NCBI RefSeq assembly: GCF_039535475.1
Contig: NZ_BAAAXG010000027.1
Coordinates: 80,001 to 144,000, forward strand
From: Streptomyces showdoensis
Lineage (GTDB): Bacteria > Actinomycetota > Actinomycetes > Streptomycetales > Streptomycetaceae
DNA length: 64,000 nucleotides
Direction: 5' to 3'
In this document: piece after piece, positions 49,451-58,010 of the stretch
How positions within the stretch are numbered: the first letter of the stretch is position 1
How the letters are laid out: the number at the start of each line of letters is the position of its first letter
Position numbers and translations under genes: made by a program
The notes under the pieces: generated by a model
The model's input: the letters and a program-made list of their open reading frames with translations, nothing else
Told to the model about the DNA's origin: nothing
Database searches by the model: none

Positions 49451-49504
49451 TCCAACTCACTGGGCTATGTTACCGACAGGTGTTGGTCCAGTTTTCCAAC
49501 TCAC
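49451..49504. promoter_or_regulatory. HxlR-binding candidate sites before the thiolase gene
   Basis: TCCAACTCAC occurs twice (49451-49460 and 49495-49504), and the second forms an inverted repeat GTTGG-N9-CCAAC (49482-49500). The pair lies in the gap between the divergent hxlR-type and thiolase genes. Confidence 0.62.
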
Positions 49505-49521
49505 CCTCCTGGAGCCGTGTC

Positions 49522-50691
49522 ATGCGCGACGCCGTCATCGTCGAAGCCGTCCGTACGCCGATAGGGAAGGGCAAGCCCGGCGGAGCCCTCGCCGACGTCC
49601 ACCCCGTCGCCCTCCTGTCCCACACCCTGCGGGCCCTGGTCGACCGCACCGGCATCGACCCCGCCCTCGTCGACGACGTCATCGGCGGCACCGTCGACCA
49701 GGTCGGCGAGCAGGCCATGAACACCACCCGCTACGCCTGGCTGGGCGCCGGACTTCCGGAGACCGTGCCCGCCACGACCGTCGACCGGCAGTGCGGCTCC
49801 TCGCAGCAGGCCGTCCACTTCGCCGCCCAGGGCGTGCTGTCCGGCGCCAACGACATCGCGATCGCCTGCGGGGTCGAGTCCATGAGCCGGGTCCCGATGT
49901 GGTCCAACGTGCCGCCCGGCGCCGACCCCTTCGGGCCCGGCGTCGCCGCACGCTACCCGGAGGGCCTGGTCCCGCAGGGCATCAGCGCGGAGCTCATCGC
50001 CGCGAAGTACTCCCTCGGCCGCGCGGCCATGGACGAGTTCGCGGCGGCCTCGCACGCCAAGGCCGCGCGGAGCTGGGCGGCCGGACTCTTCGACGCCGAG
50101 GTCGTCCCGTACGGAGAGGTGCGCCGCGACGAGTCCGTGCGGCCGGCGACCACCCCCGAGGTCCTCGCCGGCCTCCGGCCCGCCTTCCGTGACCCGGGCT
50201 TCGCGGAGCGTTTCCCGCAGATCGACTGGTCGGTGACCGCGGGCAACAGCAGCCCGGTCAACGACGGCGCCTCCGCCGTCCTCGTCATGGAGGCGGACAC
50301 CGCGCGCCGCCTCGGGCTGCGCCCGCTCGCCCGGCTCCACTCCTTCGCCGTGACCGGTTCCGACCCGCTGCTCATGCTGACCGGGGTGGTCCCGGCCACC
50401 GAGAAGGTGCTGCGGCGGGCCGGTCTCGGCCTCGCCGACATCGACCTCTTCGAGATCAACGAGGCCTTCGCGAGCGTCGTCCTCGCCTGGCGCCAGGAGA
50501 CCGGCGCCGACCTCGACAGGGTCAACGTGCACGGCGGCGCCATCGCCCTCGGCCACCCCCTGGGCGCGAGCGGCACCCGTCTGACCGCGACCCTGGTGCA
50601 CGCGCTGCGGGCGCGGGGCGGCCGGTACGGGCTGCAGGCGATGTGCGAGGCGGGCGGGCTCGCCAACGCGATGATCGTCGAAGCGATCTGA
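49522..50691 (+). CDS. Acetyl-CoA acetyltransferase / thiolase
   Basis: Thiolase of 389 aa. The acyl-forming cysteine is C91 (DRQCGSSQQA). The histidine motif reads GGAIALGHPLGASG and the second cysteine lies in LQAMCEAGGLANA, slightly different from the usual CIGGG. It is closer to the steroid/fatty-acid degradative group than to biosynthetic PhaA (inference). ATG at 49522 follows TGGAG. Probable regulation by the divergent HxlR protein through repeats in the gap. Confidence 0.9.
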   Translation: MRDAVIVEAVRTPIGKGKPGGALADVHPVALLSHTLRALVDRTGIDPALVDDVIGGTVDQVGEQAMNTTRYAWLGAGLPETVPATTVDRQCGSSQQAVHFAAQGVLSGANDIAIACGVESMSRVPMWSNVPPGADPFGPGVAARYPEGLVPQGISAELIAAKYSLGRAAMDEFAAASHAKAARSWAAGLFDAEVVPYGEVRRDESVRPATTPEVLAGLRPAFRDPGFAERFPQIDWSVTAGNSSPVNDGASAVLVMEADTARRLGLRPLARLHSFAVTGSDPLLMLTGVVPATEKVLRRAGLGLADIDLFEINEAFASVVLAWRQETGADLDRVNVHGGAIALGHPLGASGTRLTATLVHALRARGGRYGLQAMCEAGGLANAMIVEAI

Positions 50692-50712
50692 GGGGGCGGG
50701 GCGGCTGGATCC

Positions 50713-50761
50713 CCCGCGCTCCTCCCCCCCCCGGAGACTCCCACCCCCCCCCGCGCTCCTA
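50713..50761. repeat. Cytosine homopolymers with flanking direct repeat
   Basis: Two C9 runs (50724-50732 and 50744-50752) lie in a non-coding gap, and CCCCGCGCTCCT flanks the first run on its left and the second on its right. Such runs are prone to length errors in sequencing and to slippage in vivo. The 50692-50892 gap contains no convincing complete gene. Confidence 0.8.
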
Positions 50762-50892
50762 CGCGAACGGACGGTCAGGCCGAGTTCGAAGAGGACCGAA
50801 CCGGTGGTGGAGATGCGGGCCACCGGGGCGGTGGCGTCCTCCCAGGGCGCGCTGACCAGCAGCTCGGCACCGCGACGGTCACCACCGGCTGA

Positions 50893-51624
50893 TCAGGCCG
50901 GCACCGACTCCACCGGACGCTCCGCCTCCGCGGGCTCCCCCACGGAACCGCGGAGGCGGTGCCGTTTGCGCCAGCCGACCACCGCGGCGCCGGCCACCGA
51001 CAGGACGATGAAGCCCGCGGAGATCAGGAAGGCAGGGGAGGACGGCGAGGTGGCCTCACTGCCCGCCACCGCGTAGGCGGCCGTGTTCGGGATCGAGCCG
51101 AGGCCCGTGGCGAGCAGGAAGGGCGCGTACTTCATACGGGAGATGGCGGCGCAGTAGTTGGCCACCGCGAACGGCATCCCCGGGAACAGCCGGATCGCCA
51201 GCATCGACCGGAACCCGTGCCGGCTCAGCTGCCCGTCCGCCGCCAGCGCCCAGCGCCCGCGCACGTACGGCCGCAGCGCGTCCTGGCCCAGGGCCCGCCC
51301 CAGCGCGAAGGAGATGCCCGCGCCCAGCACCGTGCCACCGAGGGCCGCGGCGAAGCCCGCCGGGGCGCCGAAGAGGGCACCGGCCGCCAGGTTCAGCAGC
51401 GGCCGCGGGACGAGGGCCGCCGTGCACACCCCGTACGCCAGACCGAAGACCACCACCGCGCCCACGCCGCTCAGCTGGGGCGGCCAGCCGGCCGAGAGCA
51501 GCCGCTGCGGCTCGAAGAGCAGCACCGACGACCCCGCGGCGAGCAGGATCACGGCGAGATACGTCAGCCGGGCCTTGGGCGCGAGCAGCACCCTGGAGCG
51601 GCGGACGGACACGGGCTCGAACAT
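50893..51624 (-). CDS. VTT/TVP38-TMEM64 family membrane protein
   Basis: Membrane protein of 243 aa with about six helices. The SNARE-associated (VTT) signature is present: RPLLNLAAGALFGAPAGFAA, GGTVLGAGISFALGRALGQD and MLAIRLFPGMPFAVANYCAA. DedA/VTT members act in lipid flipping and membrane homeostasis; this type (TVP38) has no assigned substrate. The ATG at 51624 begins MFEPVSVRRS. The neighbour on the left is a low-complexity gap. Confidence 0.87.
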   Translation of the reverse strand: MFEPVSVRRSRVLLAPKARLTYLAVILLAAGSSVLLFEPQRLLSAGWPPQLSGVGAVVVFGLAYGVCTAALVPRPLLNLAAGALFGAPAGFAAALGGTVLGAGISFALGRALGQDALRPYVRGRWALAADGQLSRHGFRSMLAIRLFPGMPFAVANYCAAISRMKYAPFLLATGLGSIPNTAAYAVAGSEATSPSSPAFLISAGFIVLSVAGAAVVGWRKRHRLRGSVGEPAEAERPVESVPA

Positions 51625-51711
51625 CCGGGGAGAGTAACCGAAACCGGTGTGTGATCGCCGTAATGAGCGCCATGCCCGATGCGCTCCCCCCGTCCCTCCT
51701 AGAGTGGGGCG

Positions 51712-52422
51712 GTGACCCCCGCCGCGTCCCCCGCAGTCCCCGACAGCGCCCTCGCCGACACCGTGCTCGCCCGGCTGACGGAGGTCTACCCCACCGGCGG
51801 CGACCCGTTCCGGGCGCAGGAGATGATCGCGTACATGAAGGGCGTCGCGCCCTTCCTCGGGCTGCGCACCCCCGAGCGCCGCGCCCTGTCCCGCACCGTC
51901 CTGGCCGGCACGCCCGCCCCCGACGAGGCCGACTGCACCGCCGTCGCGCTGCGCTGCTTCGCCCTGCCCGAGCGGGAGTACCACTACTTCGCCGTCGACT
52001 ACCTGCGCCGCCACGTGAAGCGCTGCTCGTCCGGCTTCCTGCCGGTCGCCCGCGCCCTCGTCACCACCGTCTCCTGGTGGGACACCGTCGACCACCTCGC
52101 CGCCCACGTCGTCGGCCCGCTCGTCGCCGCCGATCCCGCGCTCGCGGCCCGGATGGACGAGTGGATCGCCGACGAGGACCTGTGGGTGGCGCGCACCGCG
52201 CTCCTGCACCAGCTGCGCTTCAAGGAGTCCACCGACACCGAGCGCCTCTTCTCGTACTGCCTGCTCCGCTCCGGCCACCCCGACTTCTTCATCCGCAAGG
52301 CGATCGGCTGGAGCCTGCGCGAGTACGCGAAGACCGACCCGGCCGAGGTGCGCGCCTTCGTCGCCGCCCACGCCTCCAGGCTCTCCCCGCTCTCCGTGCG
52401 CGAGGCCCTCAAGAACCTCTGA
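51712..52422 (+). CDS. DNA alkylation repair protein (AlkD-like)
   Basis: All-helical HEAT-repeat protein of 236 aa: MKGVAPFLGLRTPERRALSR, CFALPEREYHYFAVDYLRRH, SWWDTVDHLAAHVVGP and a C-terminal FFIRKAIGWSLREYAKTDPA. AlkD excises positively charged alkylated bases without base flipping; the WWDTVD segment contains the catalytic aspartate. TAGAGT lies six bases before the GTG start and no RBS is seen, so it should be leaderless. Confidence 0.9.
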   Translation: MTPAASPAVPDSALADTVLARLTEVYPTGGDPFRAQEMIAYMKGVAPFLGLRTPERRALSRTVLAGTPAPDEADCTAVALRCFALPEREYHYFAVDYLRRHVKRCSSGFLPVARALVTTVSWWDTVDHLAAHVVGPLVAADPALAARMDEWIADEDLWVARTALLHQLRFKESTDTERLFSYCLLRSGHPDFFIRKAIGWSLREYAKTDPAEVRAFVAAHASRLSPLSVREALKNL

Positions 52423-52474
52423 GCGGGCGGAAATTCGGTCGACCCGGACGCTCCGGGCCGCCATGATCGTGGGC

Positions 52475-52633
52475 ATGTCCCGGTACGCCTTCCCCGCAGC
52501 GCCGTCCGCAGTCGCGGACGCGCCGAAGGCTGCCGTTCCCGTCTCCGTCCTCGTCTCGGCTCCCGCTCCCGCCCCCGTCCCGGTCTGCGCGTTCTGCGCG
52601 GCCGTGCCGACGCTCGGCGGCGACCGAAGCTGA
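52475..52633 (+). CDS. Small leader ORF upstream of tuf3
   Basis: A 52-aa [23 protein letters not shown] and then Val/Pro/Ala-rich with VCAFCA near the end, lies 97 bases before the EF-Tu gene on the same strand. Third codon positions are strongly G/C. CATGAT lies seven bases before its ATG with no RBS, the leaderless layout. I do not recognise it. A hairpin immediately after its stop suggests it may be part of an attenuation-type leader for tuf3, which is an inference. Confidence 0.4.
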   Translation: MSRYAFPAAPSAVADAPKAAVPVSVLVSAPAPAPVPVCAFCAAVPTLGGDRS

Positions 52634-52674
52634 CCCTCCCCGGACCGTCCGGCGGACCCCACAGGGGGAGGGTC
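52632..52674 (+). promoter_or_regulatory. Hairpin between leader ORF and tuf3
   Basis: GACCCTCCCC (52632-52641) pairs with GGGGAGGGTC (52665-52674), and the loop contains a second small palindrome CGGAC-C-GTCCG (52641-52651). It begins within the stop codon of the leader ORF and ends about 55 bases before the EF-Tu start. No T-tract, so it is either a weak terminator or an mRNA structure tied to leader translation. Confidence 0.5.
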
Positions 52675-52730
52675 GGTCCGGCCCCGGGGTCCCCACACAC
52701 GCTTCGAGCACCGAAACGAGCGATTCAGCC

Positions 52731-53909
52731 ATGCCCAAGCAGGCATACGCGCGCACCAAACCGCACCTCAACATCGGCACCATGGGCCACGTCGACCACG
52801 GCAAGACCACCCTGACCGCCGCCCTCACCAAGGTCCTCAGCGAGCGGACCGCCGGCGGCCCGACCGCGTACGTCCCCTTCGACCGGATCGACCGCGCCCC
52901 CGAGGAGGCGCGCCGCGGCATCACCATCGACGTCGCGCACGTCGAGTACGAGACCGAGACCCGCCACTACGCCCACGTCGACATGCCCGGGCACGCCGAC
53001 TACATCAAGAACATGGTCACCGGAGCGGCCCAGCTCGACGGGGCGATCCTCGTCGTCTCCGCGCTCGACGGGATCATGCCGCAGACCGCCGAGCACGTCC
53101 TGCTCGCCCGGCAGGTCGGCGTCGACCACGTCGTCGTCGCGCTCAACAAGGCCGACGGTGCGGACGACGAGCTGGCCGACCTGGTCGAACTGGAGGTACG
53201 GGAGCTGCTGACCGCGCACGGCTACGGCGGCGACGGCGTGCCCGTGATCCGGGTCTCCGGCCTGCGGGCCCTGGAGGGCGACCCGCGCTGGACCGCGTCC
53301 GTGGAGGCCCTGCTCGACGCCGTGGACACGTACGTGCCGGTGCCGGAGCGGTACGTGGACGCGCCGTTCCTGATGCCCGTCGAGAACGTGCTCACCATCA
53401 CCGGCCGCGGCACGGTCGTCACCGGGGCCGTCGAGCGCGGCAGCGTCCGGGTCGGCGACCGCGTCGAGGTGCCCGGCGCGGGCATCGACACGGTCGTGAC
53501 CGGCGTCGAGACCTTCGGGAAGCCGATGGAGTCGGCCCAGGCCGGCGACAACGTGGCGCTCCTGCTGCGCGGGGTGCCGCGCGGCGAGGTGCGGCGCGGT
53601 CACGTGGTGGCGCAGCCGGGCAGTCTGGTGCCGCGCCGTCGTTTCACGGCGCGGGTGTACGTGCTGTCGGCCGCCGAGGGCGGCCGCAGCACGCCGGTCG
53701 CGACGGGCTACCGGCCGCAGTTCTATCTGCGCACGGCCGATGTCGTCGGCGCCGTCGACCTCGGCGACCGGGCCGTCGCCCGGCCCGGCGAGACGGTCAC
53801 GATGACCGTCGAGCTCGGCCGGGACCTCCCCCTGGAGCCGGGGCTCGGCTTCGCGATCCGCGAGGGCGGCCGGACGGTGGGGGCGGGGACGGTGACCGAG
53901 GTGCTGTGA
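52731..53909 (+). CDS. tuf3: Divergent elongation factor Tu (EF-Tu3)
   Basis: Third-type EF-Tu of 392 aa, which delivers aminoacyl-tRNA to the ribosome. GTPase motifs: GHVDHGKT (19-26), D84-M-P-G-H88 (normally DCPGH) and NKAD (139-142). The sequence diverges from housekeeping EF-Tu throughout, and the residue corresponding to E. coli Ala375 is Pro. In the Streptomyces kirromycin producer, EF-Tu3 is reported as resistant to EF-Tu inhibitors; resistance here is inference. A leader ORF and hairpin precede it. ATG follows a spaced GAGC stretch rather than a clean RBS. Confidence 0.93.
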   Translation: MPKQAYARTKPHLNIGTMGHVDHGKTTLTAALTKVLSERTAGGPTAYVPFDRIDRAPEEARRGITIDVAHVEYETETRHYAHVDMPGHADYIKNMVTGAAQLDGAILVVSALDGIMPQTAEHVLLARQVGVDHVVVALNKADGADDELADLVELEVRELLTAHGYGGDGVPVIRVSGLRALEGDPRWTASVEALLDAVDTYVPVPERYVDAPFLMPVENVLTITGRGTVVTGAVERGSVRVGDRVEVPGAGIDTVVTGVETFGKPMESAQAGDNVALLLRGVPRGEVRRGHVVAQPGSLVPRRRFTARVYVLSAAEGGRSTPVATGYRPQFYLRTADVVGAVDLGDRAVARPGETVTMTVELGRDLPLEPGLGFAIREGGRTVGAGTVTEVL

Positions 53910-53911
53910 GC

Positions 53912-53935
53912 GCGCGGCACCGACCGGTGCCGCGC
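53912..53935 (+). terminator. Terminator after tuf3
   Basis: A perfect 10-bp stem GCGCGGCACC/GGTGCCGCGC with a GACC loop starts three bases after the tuf3 stop. Confidence 0.85.
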
Positions 53936-54040
53936 CGCTCGGCCCGGGGCCCGCGTCTCCGTCCCCGGCGGGACGCGGCCCCTGGTCCCGGGCCACCCTC
54001 CCCGCGCGGGACCGGGTGATCGTCCGGGCACAATGAGGGC

Positions 54041-54886
54041 GTGAACGAGCAGATTCCCGTCATCCGCGACGTCGACTGGGGCACCGCGCGGCTCATGCCC
54101 GACGTGGACACCGAACGGGGCTGGCTGCTCACGGTCGACGGCGCCCCGCAGTCCTACGTCGACCTCGACGACCCGACGCACCTGGAGTTCGAGTACGCCC
54201 AGCGGCTCGCCCACGTCGTCGACCACGCCGCCGAGGAGGGCGCCCCGCTCGACGTGCTGCACCTGGGCGGCGGGGCCCTCACCCTGCCCCGGTACGTCGC
54301 CGCCACCCGGCCCGGCTCGCGGCAGGACGTCGCCGAGGCGGACCGGGGGCTGCTCGCCCTGGTCGCCGAGCACCTGCCGCTGCCCGAGGAGGCGGGGATC
54401 GCCGTGCACGGGGCGGACGCCCGGGAGTGGCTGGAGGCGGCTCCGGACGACTCCGCGGACCTGCTGGTCGCGGACGTGTTCGGCGGCTCGCGGGTGCCGG
54501 CCCACCTGACCTCGGTCGAGTACGCCCGGCAGGCCCGGCGGGTGCTGCGGCCCGGCGGGACCTACGCGGCGAACCTCGCGGACGGGGCGCCGTTCGGCTT
54601 CCTCCGCTCCCAGCTGGCGACCTTCGCGGCCGTCTTCCCCGAACTCGCGCTGATCGCCGAACCGGCGGTGCTGCGCGGCCGGCGCTTCGGCAACGCGGTG
54701 CTCGTCGCCTCCGACCGGCCGATCGACACCGCGGGCCTGGCCCGGCGGACGGCGGCCGACGTCTTCCCGGCGCGCGTGGAGTGGGGCGAGCCGCTGGCCC
54801 GCCTCACCGGCGACGCCCGCCCGGTGCGGGACGCGGAGGCCGTACCGTCACCCGTGCCGCCGGAGGGTGCCTTCGGCATCGGCTGA
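54041..54886 (+). CDS. Spermidine-synthase-like methyltransferase-fold protein
   Basis: Protein of 281 aa with a SAM-binding Rossmann fold: VLHLGGGALTLPRYVAATRP for the glycine loop, then VHGADAREWLEAAPDD and DLLVADVFGGSRVPAHLTSV. It resembles spermidine-synthase-like proteins of actinobacteria, which often lack polyamine activity; the substrate is unknown. The GTG start has CACAAT six bases upstream and no RBS. It is convergent with the MFS gene over a hairpin-rich gap. Confidence 0.83.
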   Translation: MNEQIPVIRDVDWGTARLMPDVDTERGWLLTVDGAPQSYVDLDDPTHLEFEYAQRLAHVVDHAAEEGAPLDVLHLGGGALTLPRYVAATRPGSRQDVAEADRGLLALVAEHLPLPEEAGIAVHGADAREWLEAAPDDSADLLVADVFGGSRVPAHLTSVEYARQARRVLRPGGTYAANLADGAPFGFLRSQLATFAAVFPELALIAEPAVLRGRRFGNAVLVASDRPIDTAGLARRTAADVFPARVEWGEPLARLTGDARPVRDAEAVPSPVPPEGAFGIG

Positions 54887-54906
54887 GGCTCCGGCCAGAT
54901 CGTGAC

Positions 54907-54977
54907 GTTCGGATCAGGCCGGATCAGCCCGGATCAGCCGGCGGAGCCAGGCGTCGCGGGCCCGGTCTGATCCGAAC
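54907..54977. terminator. Inverted repeat between convergent genes
   Basis: GTTCGGATCAG (54907-54917) and CTGATCCGAAC (54967-54977) are perfect 11-bp arms enclosing further CCGGATCAG direct repeats. It lies between the methyltransferase and MFS genes and may act as a bidirectional terminator. Confidence 0.55.
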
Positions 54978-54983
54978 GACACC

Positions 54984-56321
54984 CTAGGCCGACCCGGGCG
55001 TGCCCGGAGCCTCCACGCTCGCCGGCGTCTCGGCGGTCGCGGGCCTCTCCGGTGCTCCAGGCGCTCCAGGCGTCCCAGGGACACCCGGCGCCGAGCCCGA
55101 CACCCGCTTCGTACGCCGGGTCAGTCGGCGCACGTCGGGGACCAGCAGCACCAGCGCGGTCACGAGCACGATCAGGGCGGCCGAGCCCCACAACGCGTTG
55201 CTGCGGCCGAAGACGCCCTCCGCGGGCCCGGCCAGCGCGGTGGACAGGGGGAGCATCGCGGTCGAGCCGAACCAGTCGTAGGCCGAGACCCGGGACAGCT
55301 TGTCCTCCGGGATCTCCTGGTGCAGCGCGGTCATCCATGAGACGCCGAACACCTCGATCGCCACGCCGCTGACGAACATCGCGGCCGACAGGCCGACCAC
55401 GTCGAGCGGTACCGCGAGCGCCGCCGAGGGCAGCGCGATGGGGAAGACGCACAGGGTGCCCACGAGCAGCAGCCGGCGCGGTTTCCAGCGGATCATCAGG
55501 AGCGCACCGGCCACGGTGCCCACGCCGAACGCGGCGAGCGCCAGTCCCCACGGCCGCGCGCCGCCGAGTTCGTCCTGCGCCACCAGCGGTCCGTAGACCG
55601 ACTCGGCGGCGCCGACCAGGGCCACCACGATGGAGAACTGGGCGACGATCGCCCAGAGCCAGGGGCGGCTCGCGAACTCGTCCCAGCCCTCCCGTAGGTC
55701 GGACAGCAGGCCGCCGCCCTCCCCGCGCTCGGGGATGTGCCGTACGTCGAGGAAGGCGCGCAGCGCGCCCGCGAGGGCGAAGGCGACCGCGTCGACGGCG
55801 AGCACCCAGCCGGGGCCCACGGCGGCGATCAGCGCGCCGCCGAGCGCGGCCCCGCCGATGCCGGCGCCGTGCATCGCCATCCGGAAGAGGGCGAAGGCGC
55901 GGCTGACCTGCTCGCCGCTGACGCTGGACATCAGCATGCCCTCGGCGGCCGGGTTGAAGAAGGCCTGTCCGGTGCCGCACAGGGCGGTCAGCAGCATCAT
56001 GTGCCAGAGCCGCGCCTCGCCGGTGAGGACGAGCACGGCGAACACGGCCTGGGAGACGCAGTTGAGGGCGTTGGCGGCGACCATCACCCGGTGCCGGGGG
56101 ACCCGGTCGGCGACGGCGCCCCCGATGAGGAGGAAGAGGACCAGGGGGAGGGTGCGGGCCATCGCCACCAGGCCGACGTCGCCGCCGTCGCCACCGGACT
56201 GGATCACGGCGAACGCCGCCGCGATCAGGGCACCGTGGGTGCCCAGGTTGGTGATGATCGCGGCGGCGGTCAGCAGCAGGTAGTTCCGCCCGGCCCAGCC
56301 GGGTATGCGTGCGCGGTTCAG
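54984..56321 (-). CDS. MFS transporter, apparent CTG start
   Basis: Drug/metabolite exporter of 445 aa with twelve predicted helices and MFS signature GGAVADRVPRHRVMVAANAL after helix 2. The nearest ordinary start (GTG at 56207) would remove the first helix. The frame stays open upstream through NYLLLTAAAIITNLGTHG, and the only usable codon at the 5' end is CTG at 56321, whose last bases overlap the TGA of the upstream gene (CTGA). Translation is therefore probably coupled and begins with CTG. The tail is Pro/Gly/Thr-rich. Specific substrate unknown. Confidence 0.8.
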   Translation of the reverse strand: MNRARIPGWAGRNYLLLTAAAIITNLGTHGALIAAAFAVIQSGGDGGDVGLVAMARTLPLVLFLLIGGAVADRVPRHRVMVAANALNCVSQAVFAVLVLTGEARLWHMMLLTALCGTGQAFFNPAAEGMLMSSVSGEQVSRAFALFRMAMHGAGIGGAALGGALIAAVGPGWVLAVDAVAFALAGALRAFLDVRHIPERGEGGGLLSDLREGWDEFASRPWLWAIVAQFSIVVALVGAAESVYGPLVAQDELGGARPWGLALAAFGVGTVAGALLMIRWKPRRLLLVGTLCVFPIALPSAALAVPLDVVGLSAAMFVSGVAIEVFGVSWMTALHQEIPEDKLSRVSAYDWFGSTAMLPLSTALAGPAEGVFGRSNALWGSAALIVLVTALVLLVPDVRRLTRRTKRVSGSAPGVPGTPGAPGAPERPATAETPASVEAPGTPGSA

Positions 56322-57412
56322 GACGACTCCGGGGACTCCGGGGCGAGGCGGACGGTGGTGAGGATCTGCTGCACGGTGGCGTCCGGCAGCTCCTCCTTCA
56401 CGCCGGCGGCGGCGTACAGGACGAAGGAGGAGAAGTCACCCTTCGCGTTCTTGAAGGAGAAGGCGATCGACTTGCCGTCGGACTCGCACTTGTTGCGCTT
56501 CTTGATCCCGGGCGCGGTGGCCGTGGACATGCTGCCCTTGAGGCCGGACTTGGTGGTGTACGGCACGGCCTTGGTGATCTTGATGGTGCCCTTGGGCATG
56601 TGCTGGGCGTAGCCGGCCCAGACCCAGTTGCCGGCCTCGTTGTACGCGGCCTCGTCGGTGTTCTTGGCGCCCTGGCCGCCCTTGGTGCCGGCGGTGCTCA
56701 GGCCCCAGGTCTCCTGGGTGCCGTTCTTGTCGGTGTCGTAGGCGCACCAGTTGCTCTTGAAGTGCGCGGGCGAGGACATGGTGACGACGGGGGAGCCGTC
56801 GCCCTTCTTCTCGTCCTCGAAGTACGTGATCATGCCCTGCTTCGACACCTCCCACGAGGGGGGTACGTCGAAGAGCGTGCCGTACTTGGGGTTGTAGACG
56901 ACCTTCCAGCCGGGGATCACCGGCTGGTGCCCGGCGCCGTCGCGCGGGTTGTCGAGCGGCGGGGCCGAGGAGGTGGCGGGCGCCGAGGTGACCTTGTCGC
57001 TCGGCTTCGGGTCGTCGGCCTGGTCCTTCTTCCCGTCGTCCTTGCCGAGCACGAGGTAGCCGGCCACTCCGGCCGCGGCGAGCACGGCCACGGCGGCGAC
57101 GATCGCCACGAGGGTGGTCTGCTTCTTCTTGCCGCCGTCCCCGCCGGCCGGCTGCACCGGTCCCGGCACGGTGTACTGCGGCACGGTCGGCTGCTGGTAC
57201 GGGTTGGCCTGCGGCGGCTGCCCGTACGGCGGGTTCTGCGGGCCGTAGCCGGGCTGTGCCGGCTGCTGCTGGTACGGGTTGGGCTGCTGGTACCCCGGCT
57301 GGGCGTAGGGGTTCGGCTGCCCGTAGCCGGGCTGGCCCGGCTGCGCGTACGGGTTCTGACTCTGGTCCTGCGGGTTCTGCTCGCCCCCGGGCGGCTGCTG
57401 TCCTGGCCACAT
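56318..57412 (-). CDS. Membrane protein with Pro/Gln/Tyr-rich N-terminus
   Basis: Protein of 364 aa. Residues 1-85 are repetitive (PYAQPGQPGYGQPNPYAQPG and variants). One transmembrane helix follows (about 98-120, TLVAIVAAVAVLAAAGVAGY), then an extracytoplasmic domain with IPGWKVVYNPKYGTLFDVP, WVWAGYAQHMPKGTIKITKA and KRNKCESDGKSIAFSFKNAK. The outer domain resembles a small family seen in Streptomyces, function unknown. It is upstream of, and overlaps, the MFS gene, so the two are cotranscribed. Confidence 0.82.
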   Translation of the reverse strand: MWPGQQPPGGEQNPQDQSQNPYAQPGQPGYGQPNPYAQPGYQQPNPYQQQPAQPGYGPQNPPYGQPPQANPYQQPTVPQYTVPGPVQPAGGDGGKKKQTTLVAIVAAVAVLAAAGVAGYLVLGKDDGKKDQADDPKPSDKVTSAPATSSAPPLDNPRDGAGHQPVIPGWKVVYNPKYGTLFDVPPSWEVSKQGMITYFEDEKKGDGSPVVTMSSPAHFKSNWCAYDTDKNGTQETWGLSTAGTKGGQGAKNTDEAAYNEAGNWVWAGYAQHMPKGTIKITKAVPYTTKSGLKGSMSTATAPGIKKRNKCESDGKSIAFSFKNAKGDFSSFVLYAAAGVKEELPDATVQQILTTVRLAPESPESS

Positions 57413-57506
57413 GGCGAGTAACGATAGAGGTGTGGCGGTGGCCCGGCTACGGCCGCCCCCGTGCGGGGATGGCGAAGACTGCTACCCGTGGGTAACATAA
57501 CCGGTC

Positions 57507-57968
57507 ATGAGCGCAGACCAGATGACCGTCGGCGAGATGCTCGCCGCCACGGTGCCCATGGCCAGGACCCTCAAGCTGGAGTTCCTGGAGACCACCGCCG
57601 AGCGCGCCGTCGTGCGCCTGCCGGACCAGGCCGACTACCACAACCACGTGGGCGGCCCGCATGCCGGCGCCATGTTCACCCTGGCCGAGTCCGCCAGCGG
57701 CGCGATCGTCCTCGCCGCCTTCGGTGACCAGCTCGGCCGCGCCGTGCCGCTCGCCGTCAAGGCGGAGATCGGCTACAAGAAGCTCGCCATGGGCGTCGTC
57801 ACCGCCACCGCCACCCTCGGCCGCCCGGCCGCCGAGGTCGTCGCCGAACTCGACGCCGGACAGCGCCCCGAGTTCCCCGTGCGCATCGACATCACCCGCG
57901 AGGACGGCGCCGTCACCGGCGAGATGACGGTTCTGTGGACGCTCCGGCCTAACGACCTGGGGAAATGA
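57507..57968 (+). CDS. Hot-dog fold thioesterase-like protein
   Basis: Protein of 153 aa with the hot-dog fold: AERAVVRLPDQADYHNHVGG, PHAGAMFTLAESASGAIVLA and GRAVPLAVKAEIGYKKLAMG. It resembles the DUF4442/PaaI group. Members hydrolyse acyl-CoA esters or bind them. TAACAT lies eight bases before the ATG without an RBS (probably leaderless). It is the last typical host gene before the integrated element, whose integrase gene ends 42 bases beyond its stop. Confidence 0.85.
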   Translation: MSADQMTVGEMLAATVPMARTLKLEFLETTAERAVVRLPDQADYHNHVGGPHAGAMFTLAESASGAIVLAAFGDQLGRAVPLAVKAEIGYKKLAMGVVTATATLGRPAAEVVAELDAGQRPEFPVRIDITREDGAVTGEMTVLWTLRPNDLGK

Positions 57969-58010
57969 GCCGAACGGCGGGCGCAGGTCCCGCACCGGTC
58001 CCATCTCCTC

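Noticed and set aside
57969..58010. tRNA 3' end serving as attachment site next to the integrase
   Set aside because: The gap and the end of the thioesterase gene show no tRNA-like cloverleaf or T-arm; the att site is left undetermined.
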